Made by a program: the position numbers and the translations under genes
Source of the DNA: Deltaproteobacteria bacterium
GTDB taxonomy: Bacteria; Desulfobacterota; Desulfomonilia; Desulfomonilales; Desulfomonilaceae
DNA: 64,000 nucleotides
Assembly: GCA_016875095.1 (NCBI GenBank)
Contig: VGSG01000010.1
Coordinates: forward strand, 1-64,000
Direction: 5' to 3'
The notes under the pieces: model-generated
Databases searched by the model: none
Seen by the model: only the letters and a program-made list of their open reading frames with translations
Told to the model about the DNA's origin: nothing
In this document: piece by piece, positions 37,077 through 45,763 of the stretch
Numbering within the stretch: the stretch's first letter is position 1
Layout: each line of letters begins with the position of its first letter

Positions 37077-37622
37077 TTAGATCTCCACAGCTTCCGTCTC
37101 TTCCGGCAGCTCTCGGGCAGCCCTATCCAGGCGGTCCTTCTCGTCCAAAGTCAAAACTTTCTTAAAATCGAGCACCACCATAATGCGCTCGTCCAGATGC
37201 ACGACGCCGCTGATGTACTGGCTCTGAATTCCGGCCACCAAGATGTCCGGGGGAGGCATGATCTTAGAAGCGGGCAATGTGAGAACGCGGGATACCCCAT
37301 CAACAATGAATCCCGTCACATTCTCGTCAATCTCCACAACCAGTATCCGCGCGTTGGATTTGGGCGCGTTAGCGAGGGGTCGCCCGCGAATCCTCAATCT
37401 CTTGCGAAGGTCCAACACAGGAATAATATTCCCCCGCAGATTGATGACGCCCTCCACGAACTCCGGCGCGTTCGGGATGGGCGTGATATCGGACATCATA
37501 ATGATTTCCTGGACGGCCAGAATGCTCACTCCGAATTGCTCAGATCCGATTGAAAAGCTGATCATCTGAGCCACTTCTTCGGATTCGACTGTCGGTTTCC
37601 TCGGCTGTCCCCTACGGTTCAT
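37077..37622 (-). CDS. cheW: CheW coupling protein
   Basis: 181 residues with the CheW fold: ISFSIGSEQFGVSILAVQEII, PNAPEFVEGVINLRGNIIPVLDLRKRL, ILVVEIDENVTGFIVDGVSRVL and a final VHLDERIMVVLDFKKVL. It links the receptor tip to CheA. About 25 extra residues precede the core and about 20 charged residues follow it. Encoded between the PATAN-CheB gene and the MCP. Confidence 0.93.
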   Translation of the reverse strand: MNRRGQPRKPTVESEEVAQMISFSIGSEQFGVSILAVQEIIMMSDITPIPNAPEFVEGVINLRGNIIPVLDLRKRLRIRGRPLANAPKSNARILVVEIDENVTGFIVDGVSRVLTLPASKIMPPPDILVAGIQSQYISGVVHLDERIMVVLDFKKVLTLDEKDRLDRAARELPEETEAVEI

Positions 37623-37668
37623 GAGCGTGCTCCTCTTCGGGATGTCGAGGCTAGGCCTCCCATCAATG

Positions 37669-39477
37669 TCATTTGATCAGCGTCTGAAGAGTTCCGGCCA
37701 TTTGGCCCGCTTGATGGGTCTGATCCACCAAACCTGCTTTCAACGCAGCCTCCGCGAATCGCGGGTCCAGGCTCCAGGCCGGATCTTGAGCCAGCACCAT
37801 TCCTCCTGCCTGCTTGACGGCCCTCAATCCCGCCAACCCCTGTCCGTGGTCTCCGGAGAGAATGGCGGCCACAAGCCTGTCTCTCAAGCAAGCTGAGGCC
37901 GAAATGAGGAAACGGTCTGAAGGGTCTCTCGACGACGTCCTCGATGGCAGCGCAAAAACGAATTGAGTTCCTCGACGTTGCAGTTCCATCGGGATAGCGC
38001 TCGGATGGAGATAGCAGACCCCGTCCGTGAGCACGGTTCCGGGTTGCGGAGCGCCCACGCCGACTGAACTCCTCGCGTTCAGATATTCCGCCAGAGGCTC
38101 CAGGGCCTCCCTTTGCATATTGTGAAGACAGACAACCGCGGCAGAAATGGTGTCGGGAAGCTCGGGAATGATGCGCATAAGATCCGCGCTACCGCCCGTG
38201 GAAGATATAAGGACGATCAGGGAGCGACTGGGTTGCGGAGAACGCCCTTTCGATGCAGTCTCCGTTATGATCGCCGGAATTCTGACCCGGCGCACCCGTT
38301 CCAGCTTGATTTGGCACGCTTTTTTGATACGCATGATCATGTCTTCAGCACGGCCGTCTCGGCGCCAGTTGCTCTGGGGCTTTCGCATGAAGTCCGCCGC
38401 CCCAAGGCATATCAAGTCAAAGGGGTTCGCGCCCACACCGCCCACAAACCCGCTCAATATGACGACCGGGCATGGGCTCTTGATCATGATGTGCATCAGA
38501 GCAGTGCTCCCCTTCATCACAGGCATGTCCCAATCAAGGAGGATGAGATCCGGTTTGAGCTCGTCGATCTTCGCAAGCGCTTCCTGGCCGTTTGACGCGT
38601 ATCCCACCACCGTGAGTTCAGGGTCTCCCTGAACGATCTCATGGACTATCTTGCGAATAAAACGGGAGTCGTCCACGATCATGATTCTTTTCTGAACCGG
38701 GGACTGATCCCGCTGGTCGGTGAAAGTTTCGCTCCCGGGCTGTTGCAAAGGCTCCCCAAAAGATGTGGCCAAGGGCGCAGGGCCCAGGGCGTGCCGAATC
38801 TCGTCCCGGTCCCGCAATCCTTCGATCAGCAGGCTCTGCCAGTCCATAAAGATCGTCTGTTGGGGGAGAGCGAGCACCATCTGGGAGTGAAATTCGCCGT
38901 CAGGCCAGCTCATGATCTCGTAGAACGCTTCGACCCCGGAGAGCGCTCCGACCTCGGCGTGCACGATCTCCCCGTTGTGGATATAGATAGATCCCCGCGT
39001 TCCATTCTTGGCGATGGACACGAGCGTGCTGTCTCTGCGGTAGCAAAGCATCTGGATTACATCTTCCAGCCTCATGCCGACAAGGCGGCCGCTGAAGCCG
39101 TGATCGGGTCGTAGCATCTTTGCGACGAATTCACACAGCTTCTCCACCGAGAAGGGTCGCGTCAAGAAACTGTCGCATCCGAGGGAGAGCGCCTCAAATC
39201 GCTGATTCTCCATGCCGCGATCGGCGACTATCACCACCTGAGCGGGCAGGTCCGATCCCTTGACGCTACGCAAGAACGCGAGACCGTCCCACGCGCCCGG
39301 ACCGCGATGTTCCACAATCGCCACCTGCACGTCGGGCCGTGCGGCCATCCTGGCTCCATCCGCCATGGAGCCTATCCAGAAAACCTCGCACGAGGAGTAG
39401 ACGCGTGCCAAATACACCTTGACGGACTCCGCCAAGCTGTTGGTTTCACCAATGACCAGTATGCCTGCCGGCCTCAA
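37669..39477 (-). CDS. Multidomain CheB-like protein: degenerate receiver - PATAN (DUF4388) - receiver - methylesterase-like
   Basis: 602 residues. REC1 (about 4-122) has Glu56 where the phospho-Asp should be. A PATAN/DUF4388 domain follows (about 130-205; GSIYIHNGEIVHAEVG). REC2 (about 263-385) is intact (DD269-270, Asp315 in LLDWDMP, Lys366). The CheB-like domain (about 420-600) keeps the nucleophile Ser426 (ISSTGG) and His452 (LHNM), but the catalytic Asp of GxxxDG reads GDHGQG (Gln546). It therefore complements, residue for residue, what the other CheB-like protein of this operon has lost. PATAN domains are found in regulators of gliding, predation and development in delta-proteobacteria. 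Its output is unknown. Confidence 0.85.
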   Translation of the reverse strand: MRPAGILVIGETNSLAESVKVYLARVYSSCEVFWIGSMADGARMAARPDVQVAIVEHRGPGAWDGLAFLRSVKGSDLPAQVVIVADRGMENQRFEALSLGCDSFLTRPFSVEKLCEFVAKMLRPDHGFSGRLVGMRLEDVIQMLCYRRDSTLVSIAKNGTRGSIYIHNGEIVHAEVGALSGVEAFYEIMSWPDGEFHSQMVLALPQQTIFMDWQSLLIEGLRDRDEIRHALGPAPLATSFGEPLQQPGSETFTDQRDQSPVQKRIMIVDDSRFIRKIVHEIVQGDPELTVVGYASNGQEALAKIDELKPDLILLDWDMPVMKGSTALMHIMIKSPCPVVILSGFVGGVGANPFDLICLGAADFMRKPQSNWRRDGRAEDMIMRIKKACQIKLERVRRVRIPAIITETASKGRSPQPSRSLIVLISSTGGSADLMRIIPELPDTISAAVVCLHNMQREALEPLAEYLNARSSVGVGAPQPGTVLTDGVCYLHPSAIPMELQRRGTQFVFALPSRTSSRDPSDRFLISASACLRDRLVAAILSGDHGQGLAGLRAVKQAGGMVLAQDPAWSLDPRFAEAALKAGLVDQTHQAGQMAGTLQTLIK

Positions 39478-39676
39478 AAACTACTCCTCTGCGCTTGCCC
39501 GTGCGCCGCTCCGGCCTCTCCTTGATCGATGGTCCGCGCCCGCGTGTGGGATACGCGTGTATGATAATCTTTCACGGCGAATCGAGTCCCGCGGTCGGAG
39601 GGTATTGACCCTGTCATTCTGAGACGCCCGACGCCGGTTCTTAATCTCCCGATCTCACCACGCAGAAAGCGCGGCT

Positions 39677-40027
39677 TCACTTCGACACGCCCAGCATTTC
39701 AAGAAGCACCTCGGTAGGGATGCGGATGTTCTTTTCCGGGACGTCGGTCTGAGGAGCGTCGGTATGGACCGCGTTCTCCCACGAAAGAATGGCGAAGAAC
39801 CCTTCGTCACCCAAACCTTCTGAGGTCTCCGCGCAATAGATCTCTCCCCCTTTGATGTAAATCGACCCTTGGCGAGAGCCTTTGCGCACGTCAATCCGCC
39901 TCGACTCTCCTGCTGAAACGATCAGGTGTATGGTCGTGGGCAAGTCGTACCTGGAATAATCCATGACCTCCGCCAAGTCCTCAGGGGACTCTTGTTCGGA
40001 AGATGGATGTAACGTTTGAGAGGTCAT
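39677..40027 (-). CDS. Stand-alone PATAN (DUF4388) domain protein
   Basis: About 116 residues from ATG 40027, or 137 from ATG 40090; neither has a convincing ribosome site. The DUF4388 core is visible in LIVSAGESRRIDVRKGSRQGSIYIKGGEIYCAE with DEGFFAILSWENA after it, matching the PATAN segment of the downstream CheB-like protein. These domains are thought to mediate protein contacts in signalling. It is probably the first gene of the chemosensory operon, 199 nt before the next gene. Confidence 0.75.
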   Translation of the reverse strand: MTSQTLHPSSEQESPEDLAEVMDYSRYDLPTTIHLIVSAGESRRIDVRKGSRQGSIYIKGGEIYCAETSEGLGDEGFFAILSWENAVHTDAPQTDVPEKNIRIPTEVLLEMLGVSK

Positions 40028-40452
40028 ACCGATACCCACCACAAGGGATCTCTTCCGGGCAAAGACATTTTGGGCGCGGAGAGTCCGCATCCCGACATGA
40101 TAAGCCTTTTCTCTCCCGGAAGTAACCCGCTACCCGCGCCCAACGGGGAACCCGGATGGCTCATGGCAAACACCCGCTCGCGACCCGTGCGGTGAAAGCC
40201 GAGAAAAGCTCAGTTAACTACCGATTTCGCGTCTAGCTGTTATGGACTGAGTCTAAATCTAAGTTACCATATCACGTACAACGAGCCGAAATCAAGATCA
40301 ATTAAATTGAATTGTGGGCTTGGGGTACGACTCAGCCGCGTCCACTCAGGAGAGGCTCGGCGAGACGCGGCTGCGGCAGAAAAGAAGAGTCTCGCAAAAC
40401 AAGACAACCCATTGTAATCAAAATGAAGCTGTATTTCCAGACGCGCGGAAGA
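40028..40452. promoter_or_regulatory. 425-nt intergenic region, likely holding the chemosensory operon promoter
   Basis: On the minus strand TTGATT (plus-strand 40290-40295) and TATGGT (40266-40271), 18 nt apart, form a fair sigma70-like promoter facing the DUF4388 gene and the chemosensory operon. The region is AT-richer than its surroundings. A CCGCGTC/GACGCGG inverted pair near 40337-40370 lies on the LptF side and might terminate that gene. I see no convincing coding region here. Confidence 0.35.
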
Positions 40453-41655
40453 CTAGAATTTGGCGCCTCTCAGGAAACGCGCCCCTCTCCCGAGAAACAG
40501 CAGCGGGGTAGTCACACGTTCCAGTCGCACGCAGCGGATAAAATACGCGGCCGCTGCCACAAAGATAGCGGGAGGCGCCATCAATATGGGTTCAGGCTGA
40601 ACTAGGCCGGATCGGGCCAATCGTTCCGTGGCAAGAGCCAGCGCGTAATAAACGAAAATCGCGACGAGTCCTAGGGCAACATTGTTGAGTCGGCTCTTGC
40701 CCATGCCAAGCGTCCCAAGAGGAAAAGCCATGAGCGCGAGCGCCATGCAGGCCAGTGGATGTGTGAAACGCTGAGTGAGGAAGATGCGGCCCAACCGTTC
40801 CTCTCGTTGGTAGAGCTCGCGCTCCTGGCCCGTTGTGGTCTGCTGTTTCAGCCGGGCCGATCTTACCCGTTGAACGATCTCGGAAACCGAGTTCTCTTCC
40901 AAGCTCTTGCGAGTCGCTCCGAGACCTGTATCAGGCAGGGGATAACGGAAGACGTAGTTCTTGAATTCAATAGCAGGCTTTGAATCTCCCAAACGATCTT
41001 CCCTCAGGATGGCGCCGTCGCTCAAGTTCAGCACCAGGTCCTTCCCCTGCGGATCCGGGGCAACCTTTCCTTGCCGGGCCAGAATAGTCTTCACATCGTC
41101 CGGATCGGAGGATTCCTGAATGAAGACATTCTTCATGATCCCCGTGCCCGGCTCGATTTTCTCCACATAGAGGATGAGGTCTTTGAAGTTGTCGTGAAAG
41201 GTTCGCTCCTCAATCCCGGCATGCGGACGCGCGGTGAGCGCCTCGCGCATCAGCTCATGTCCACGGGATATCCCGGCCGGAATTAAGACCAGTGTGCACG
41301 CGAGGCTCAGGGCAAAACCGACGAACCCGAGTAACATCACCGGTGGAAGCAAACGGACCACCGAGATTCCGGCGGATTTCAACGCCGCGATCTCGTTGTC
41401 CGCGGACATCCGACCCAAGCCGAGCAGAATGCCGATCGTAATGGAAAGCGGCAGCACCGACACCAGCGTGCTGGGTAAGGCATTAATCAACACCTGGAAT
41501 AGGATCATGGTGAGGGTGAGACCGTGTTCTATGCCCTTCTGTAAAAGAGGTAAGAAACCGGCGATGAGCCCTGTGATAAGAAAGATCGCCAGACAAAAAA
41601 AGAAGGATGCCGCCAACTCCCGAAACACGTAACGATCGATTATGCTCAAACGCAT
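40453..41655 (-). CDS. LptF/LptG-family permease (LPS transport)
   Basis: About 400 residues. The N-terminal membrane helices begin RYVFRELAASFFFCLAIFLITG, a central periplasmic beta-jellyroll runs about 130-270 (TFHDNFKDLILYVEKIEP; DGAILRE), and further spans close the protein (HPLACMALALMAFPLGTLGMG). With its paralogue and the ATPase LptB it extracts lipopolysaccharide from the inner membrane. It most resembles LptF by order and the DRYVFREL start. The partner permease is not adjacent, so it must be encoded elsewhere. ATG 41655 directly follows an in-frame GTG. Confidence 0.88.
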   Translation of the reverse strand: MRLSIIDRYVFRELAASFFFCLAIFLITGLIAGFLPLLQKGIEHGLTLTMILFQVLINALPSTLVSVLPLSITIGILLGLGRMSADNEIAALKSAGISVVRLLPPVMLLGFVGFALSLACTLVLIPAGISRGHELMREALTARPHAGIEERTFHDNFKDLILYVEKIEPGTGIMKNVFIQESSDPDDVKTILARQGKVAPDPQGKDLVLNLSDGAILREDRLGDSKPAIEFKNYVFRYPLPDTGLGATRKSLEENSVSEIVQRVRSARLKQQTTTGQERELYQREERLGRIFLTQRFTHPLACMALALMAFPLGTLGMGKSRLNNVALGLVAIFVYYALALATERLARSGLVQPEPILMAPPAIFVAAAAYFIRCVRLERVTTPLLFLGRGARFLRGAKF

Positions 41656-41896
41656 CACGTGGACCGCAACCTCCGCTCCTTAATGGACAAACGGGTGAAA
41701 AGACCATGCCGCTATTACTCCCGGCGCGCGCATGAGTCAAGCGGTCGGGAGGAAAGACCAAACAAGCATAGCATCGGTAAGCCGCAAATGAGAAGAGCGG
41801 CTCGGTTTCAACCGCTCTTGATTCTTCACCGGGCAATGCGCATTAGAAAACGGTAGAAGACACTTCTTTGTCCGGCGCCTGCAAAAGGAGAAGCAT

Positions 41897-42241
41897 ATGA
41901 CGTCGTGCTCGATGACAAGTTCCCAAGAGGCCGCACAGTGGCCCGAAGGAATTATCTCAGCGAAGATAACAATGAATCCCTATCTTTTCGCTTACGCGGA
42001 GGACCAATCGTATCGGCTCGGCATGAAGCCGTGGGAATTCGTCAATGTGGCGCTATGGGAAAAGCTGGGGAAACCTGACAGTCGAACTCTAACGGAATTC
42101 GCCGCGAACCTCGAACTGGACGAAGAGGACCCCAAGTGGAAGAAGCGTCTCAAGATCACCGCGCGCCACGAGCTGGCAATCGACGCGGCCAAGAAAGAGC
42201 GGCTGGGCGCATCCCCGCCCGCGGATGGGGACGGGACTTAA
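41897..42241 (+). CDS. Hypothetical protein, 114 aa
   Basis: A soluble protein with an acidic middle (ELDEEDPKWKKR) and a Lys-rich helix; no membrane segment or recognised domain. The ATG has AAAAGGAGAAG at the right distance, so it is very probably translated. It lies divergent from the LptF-like gene and 28 nt before the zinc-ribbon gene, with which it may form an operon. Confidence 0.6.
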   Translation: MTSCSMTSSQEAAQWPEGIISAKITMNPYLFAYAEDQSYRLGMKPWEFVNVALWEKLGKPDSRTLTEFAANLELDEEDPKWKKRLKITARHELAIDAAKKERLGASPPADGDGT

Positions 42242-42269
42242 CAGTGGGCCGGGTCACAAGGAAACAGCC

Positions 42270-42500
42270 ATGCCTATACTGAAATACCGATGCAGCGTCT
42301 GTGAAAAGGAATTCGCGAAGATCTTCTTTAGGCCGGAAGCAGCCCCCCGCGCGTGCCCTGTTTGCGGAGCGAAAGATCCGATCGAGATGGGGCCAGCCTT
42401 CGATTCCGGCGAACAATCGATAGCGAGAGCCATGTGCGGGTCGTGCGACGCCTGCGGAGGCGACGACGCCTCGTGCGACCACGGCGCAGGGAGCGCCTGA
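42270..42500 (+). CDS. FmdB-type zinc-ribbon protein
   Basis: 76 residues starting MPILKYRCSVCEKEFAKIFF with a second pair CPVCG, the putative regulatory FmdB ribbon, and a Cys-rich tail CGSCDACGGDDASCDHG. FmdB-like ribbons occur widely in anaerobes without a proven role. The extra C-terminal cysteines could bind a further metal. AAGGA precedes the ATG by about eight bases. Confidence 0.75.
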   Translation: MPILKYRCSVCEKEFAKIFFRPEAAPRACPVCGAKDPIEMGPAFDSGEQSIARAMCGSCDACGGDDASCDHGAGSA

Positions 42501-42631
42501 TAAGAATCTGGCGGAGAGGTCTTTCTCCGTTGACTCTTCAAAAGCGGTCCGGGCTGGGTTACCATTGGCCGCGCCCTCGGTGACCGCAGCGCCGGCTGCG
42601 AACACTTCATTTGCCGAGCCTGGTCTTTATC

Positions 42632-43378
42632 ATGCGATCCACGTGGCTCATCCCGGCCGCAGTTATCCTCTTGATCACACCGGCGCTCCTTGTGTTTCCG
42701 GATGAGCGCGTAACTGCGCCCGACTTTCAGGCTCAGTTCGAACTGCCCCAAGATCCGGACATAGCGCTCAAAGAGGTCCTGGAACGCTCCGAATTTCGAG
42801 AAAAGCCGGAAGTTCCTTTGCTTACGAGCCTCCGGGAGTGGCTGAACGAGGCGATCAAGCGGCTGCTCATCTGGCTCCTGGAACGCTCCCCTCGGCCTCG
42901 TGCCATAAAAGGTCCTCCCGATCGAGCAATCGCGGTGGTGAAAATCGTACTTGTCGCTCTGGCCGCGGCTGTTTTTGTTGCGCTTGCGATTTGGTTTGCT
43001 TACCTGTTCCGGGGAATGTCGTTCAGATCGCGGTGGGGATCAGTTCCCGAACCGGAAACAATCGCGGCCGGGAATGATGCCCGCGGCCTGTGGGCAGAGG
43101 CCACGCGACGCGCAGAAAGCGGGGAGTATGCCTTCGCGCTGATTCTGCTGTTTCGGTCCGTGCTCGCTCAATTGGATGAGAGAGGCGACCTGGTGTTGCT
43201 CCCTGAAAGAACCAATCGGGAAATCCTGGAACAAGTCCGTTCTGAAGGGCATCTTCGACGCATTCTGGGAGACATGGTTCGATCATTCAATCGGGTGCGC
43301 TATGGCCGGGGTGACTGCTCCCGCGCCGAGTACGAGGACTTCTTGTCGCTCTGCCGAAGGGCAACCCGGGTGACGTGA
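42632..43378 (+). CDS. DUF4129 membrane protein of a MoxR/DUF58 cluster
   Basis: 248 residues: an N-terminal signal or TM (WLIPAAVILLITPALLVF), a second TM at about 98-122, and the DUF4129 C-terminal module (ARGLWAEATRRAESGEYAFALILLFRSVLAQLDERG ... FNRVRYG). First of four genes (DUF4129, DUF4350, MoxR, DUF58) that recur together in bacteria. The function is unsettled; the clusters are tied to envelope or chaperone-like roles. Its TGA shares one base with the next ATG (TGATG), which shows translational coupling. Confidence 0.82.
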   Translation: MRSTWLIPAAVILLITPALLVFPDERVTAPDFQAQFELPQDPDIALKEVLERSEFREKPEVPLLTSLREWLNEAIKRLLIWLLERSPRPRAIKGPPDRAIAVVKIVLVALAAAVFVALAIWFAYLFRGMSFRSRWGSVPEPETIAAGNDARGLWAEATRRAESGEYAFALILLFRSVLAQLDERGDLVLLPERTNREILEQVRSEGHLRRILGDMVRSFNRVRYGRGDCSRAEYEDFLSLCRRATRVT

Positions 43379-44607
43379 TGTCCATAACGAGACGAGGCTG
43401 GATCGCTGTTGCGTGTGGAGCGCTCTTCGTGGCTGTGACGGCGGTCTCCACGCTCGTGAGCGGCTCGTGGGCGGCGAGAGATACGGCGGCTTCCACGTAC
43501 TCGGCGGAAAGCGCGGGCTGTAAAGCGCTCTACCTGGCGCTGGAGCAACTGAAGCTTCCGGTGAAGCGCTTCCGACGATCGTTCAGTGAGCTGCGGCGCC
43601 ACGAGGGGGTCCTCCTGGCGATTCAGCCGCGCCGGGTGGAGTTTTCCGAGCGCGAGGCGGCGAGATTGAAGGAATGGGTTCGCGACGGAAACCGCTTGAT
43701 TATCGCGGAAGGCCTGCCACCCGTTCCGCCCCCGAAAAGCCTGGACGAGGAGCTTATGAAACGGTTTCCCGCTCTGAAACTCGACAATGGAAAGACCGCG
43801 CTGGCCGGCCGCTTCGGGCTCCGCTTGAAAAGGGGCGCGTCGGAAGGCAGGCGAACCATACGACTTACCGATATGGCGGTTCCGCACGTCCGACAGATAA
43901 GCGCATCAGTCGTTGCGCGCTGGGAAGAGACACCCACCGGATGGAAGATCATCGCGGCCGACCGGGACGGGCCTCTAATCTTATCCACGCGTTTTGGCCG
44001 CGGCCAAGTCGTGGCCATCAGCGATCCCAGTCTCCTGAGCAATAGACGCATTAGCGAGGAACAGAACCTGAAGCTGGCCCTGGCGTTGATGCTGCAAGAC
44101 CCGCGGCCCTCGGCCATTCTATTTGACGAATACCATCACGGTTACATTCAGCCGGAAACGGTCTGGCGCTACGTGGTCACGTCTTCGTTTGCCTGGATAT
44201 GGGTACAAGGACTGGTCGGATTGGGGCTCTTCTTTTATTCCCGGCGGGCTCATCACGCGGGAAGGTTTCGATCCATGGCCGCGCCCACGGGGCGATCGAC
44301 GCTGGAATACGTTGACTCCATGTCGGGCATCTTTCGCTCCTGTGACGCTGCCCCGGTTGCGCTGGCAGCGCTGTTGAAACGGTTTCAGAACCAGGTGTCC
44401 CATAAGACGTTCCGGGGTTCGGCGGAGGATCAATCGGCCGCGAGACTTCGGCTTCAACGGTGGGCCGTTACTGATGACCGTGACGTAGATCGGCTGATAA
44501 GGGACTGTGAACGAGTCGCCGAAGCTGGAGGGACGGCAAACGAATCCCTGGACCTTGCCCACCGTCTTGCAATAGCAAGAAGACGACTCTTGCAAGGACG
44601 TTTCTGA
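43378..44607 (+). CDS. DUF4350 domain membrane protein
   Basis: 409 residues: TM near the N terminus (GWIAVACGALFVAVTAVSTL), a DUF4350/GATase-like exported domain (YSAESAGCKALYLALEQLKLPVKRFRR ... LLAIQPRR), a second TM at about 265-285 (WIWVQGLVGLGLFFY), and a basic cytoplasmic tail. DUF4350 proteins regularly accompany MoxR/DUF58 genes. A specific reaction is not known. Coupled to the DUF4129 gene by stop/start overlap; the MoxR gene follows after 140 nt. Confidence 0.8.
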   Translation: MSITRRGWIAVACGALFVAVTAVSTLVSGSWAARDTAASTYSAESAGCKALYLALEQLKLPVKRFRRSFSELRRHEGVLLAIQPRRVEFSEREAARLKEWVRDGNRLIIAEGLPPVPPPKSLDEELMKRFPALKLDNGKTALAGRFGLRLKRGASEGRRTIRLTDMAVPHVRQISASVVARWEETPTGWKIIAADRDGPLILSTRFGRGQVVAISDPSLLSNRRISEEQNLKLALALMLQDPRPSAILFDEYHHGYIQPETVWRYVVTSSFAWIWVQGLVGLGLFFYSRRAHHAGRFRSMAAPTGRSTLEYVDSMSGIFRSCDAAPVALAALLKRFQNQVSHKTFRGSAEDQSAARLRLQRWAVTDDRDVDRLIRDCERVAEAGGTANESLDLAHRLAIARRRLLQGRF

Positions 44608-44747
44608 TTCAGCCGCGTGCAATGAAGTTACGGATATCCTTTCGTGCGAGCGTGCGAGCCTGCGCGTAGGGTGTCCGAAAATGACGTTTCGTTTAATTGA
44701 ATGAAACCGGCAAGGCCGTTGAAGCGCGATCCCAAGGGAGACGATGT

Positions 44748-45707
44748 ATGGACGGAGTTGAGATCATTCAGCGGAAGACGGCTGTCCTTCGACAGGCCAT
44801 AGGTCGTGTCATCCTGGGCCAGGAGGCGGTCCTGGACCAACTGCTCTGCTGTCTTCTCGCAGGAGGACATGTTCTCGTGGAAGGGGTCCCCGGGCTCGGC
44901 AAGACCCTTTTGGCTCGGACTCTGGCTCGGGTCGTGGACGCGGATTACGGCCGCATCCAGTTCACCCCGGATCTCCTCCCCAGCGACATAGTAGGAACAT
45001 CCCTGTTCAATCCCAAGACCGCGGAGTTCGTCCTCCGGAGAGGACCCATATTCAAAGAAATCCTGCTCGCGGATGAAATCAACCGCACGCCGCCCAAGTC
45101 CCAAGCTGCGCTTTTGGAAGCAATGGAAGAGGGGCAGGTCACGATCGACGGGATCCGCAATTCACTCCCGGAGCTCTTCTTTGTCATAGCGACTCAGAAT
45201 CCGGTTGAATACGAGGGGACGTATCCCCTCCCGGAAACGCAGCTCGACCGATTCATGATGAAGATTACCATCGATTATCCTTCACCCGAGGCCGAACTTG
45301 CGGTGATGAAGAGCTACGCTGACGGCGTCGAGCTCAAGGATGTGGAGTCCCAACTTCCAAGCCCGTTGATTGCGAAAGGAGAGATCCTCGATTTTCGAAA
45401 GGGACTTGTTGCGATTGTGGTTCGCAGAGAGACGCAGGAGTATATTAGGCGCATCGTATCCGAAACCAGAGATCCCATTTACGTTCAGCTCGGGGCATCC
45501 ACCCGGGCCGCGGTGGCTATGCTCAAGGCCGCGCGCGCTCTCGCGGCGCTTCGCGGCATGGACTTTGTCACACCCGAGGACATCAAGGACGTGACGCTCC
45601 CCGTGCTCCGCCATCGTGTGATACTCAAACCGGAAGCTCTTATCGACGGGCTCACTCCCGATCACTACCTTGACGCCGTGCTGCGCCGCGTGCCGGTTCC
45701 CCGCTAG
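44748..45707 (+). CDS. MoxR-family AAA+ ATPase
   Basis: 319 residues from ATG 44748, preceded by AAGGGAG. Walker A is GVPGLGKT (about 45-52), Walker B EILLADEINRTPPKSQ (about 107), sensor 1 VIATQNPVEYEGTYPLPE, then the lid. MoxR ATPases act as metal-insertion or assembly chaperones on VWA/DUF58 partners. The partner gene (DUF58) is 56 nt downstream, and DUF4129/DUF4350 genes lie upstream. A residue-level client cannot be named. Confidence 0.92.
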   Translation: MDGVEIIQRKTAVLRQAIGRVILGQEAVLDQLLCCLLAGGHVLVEGVPGLGKTLLARTLARVVDADYGRIQFTPDLLPSDIVGTSLFNPKTAEFVLRRGPIFKEILLADEINRTPPKSQAALLEAMEEGQVTIDGIRNSLPELFFVIATQNPVEYEGTYPLPETQLDRFMMKITIDYPSPEAELAVMKSYADGVELKDVESQLPSPLIAKGEILDFRKGLVAIVVRRETQEYIRRIVSETRDPIYVQLGASTRAAVAMLKAARALAALRGMDFVTPEDIKDVTLPVLRHRVILKPEALIDGLTPDHYLDAVLRRVPVPR

Positions 45708-45763
45708 CCAGCCACGACCTCAGTCGGTGGTCCTAATCTCCTTCAAAAGAAGAAGAGCGCACG

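Noticed and set aside
40160-40235. GGCAAAC...AAAGCC...AACTACCGA on the plus strand, vaguely like a c-di-GMP (GEMM) riboswitch
   Set aside because: The core GACGCAAAGCC and GGUAG receptor are not met, and no plus-strand gene lies downstream within reach.
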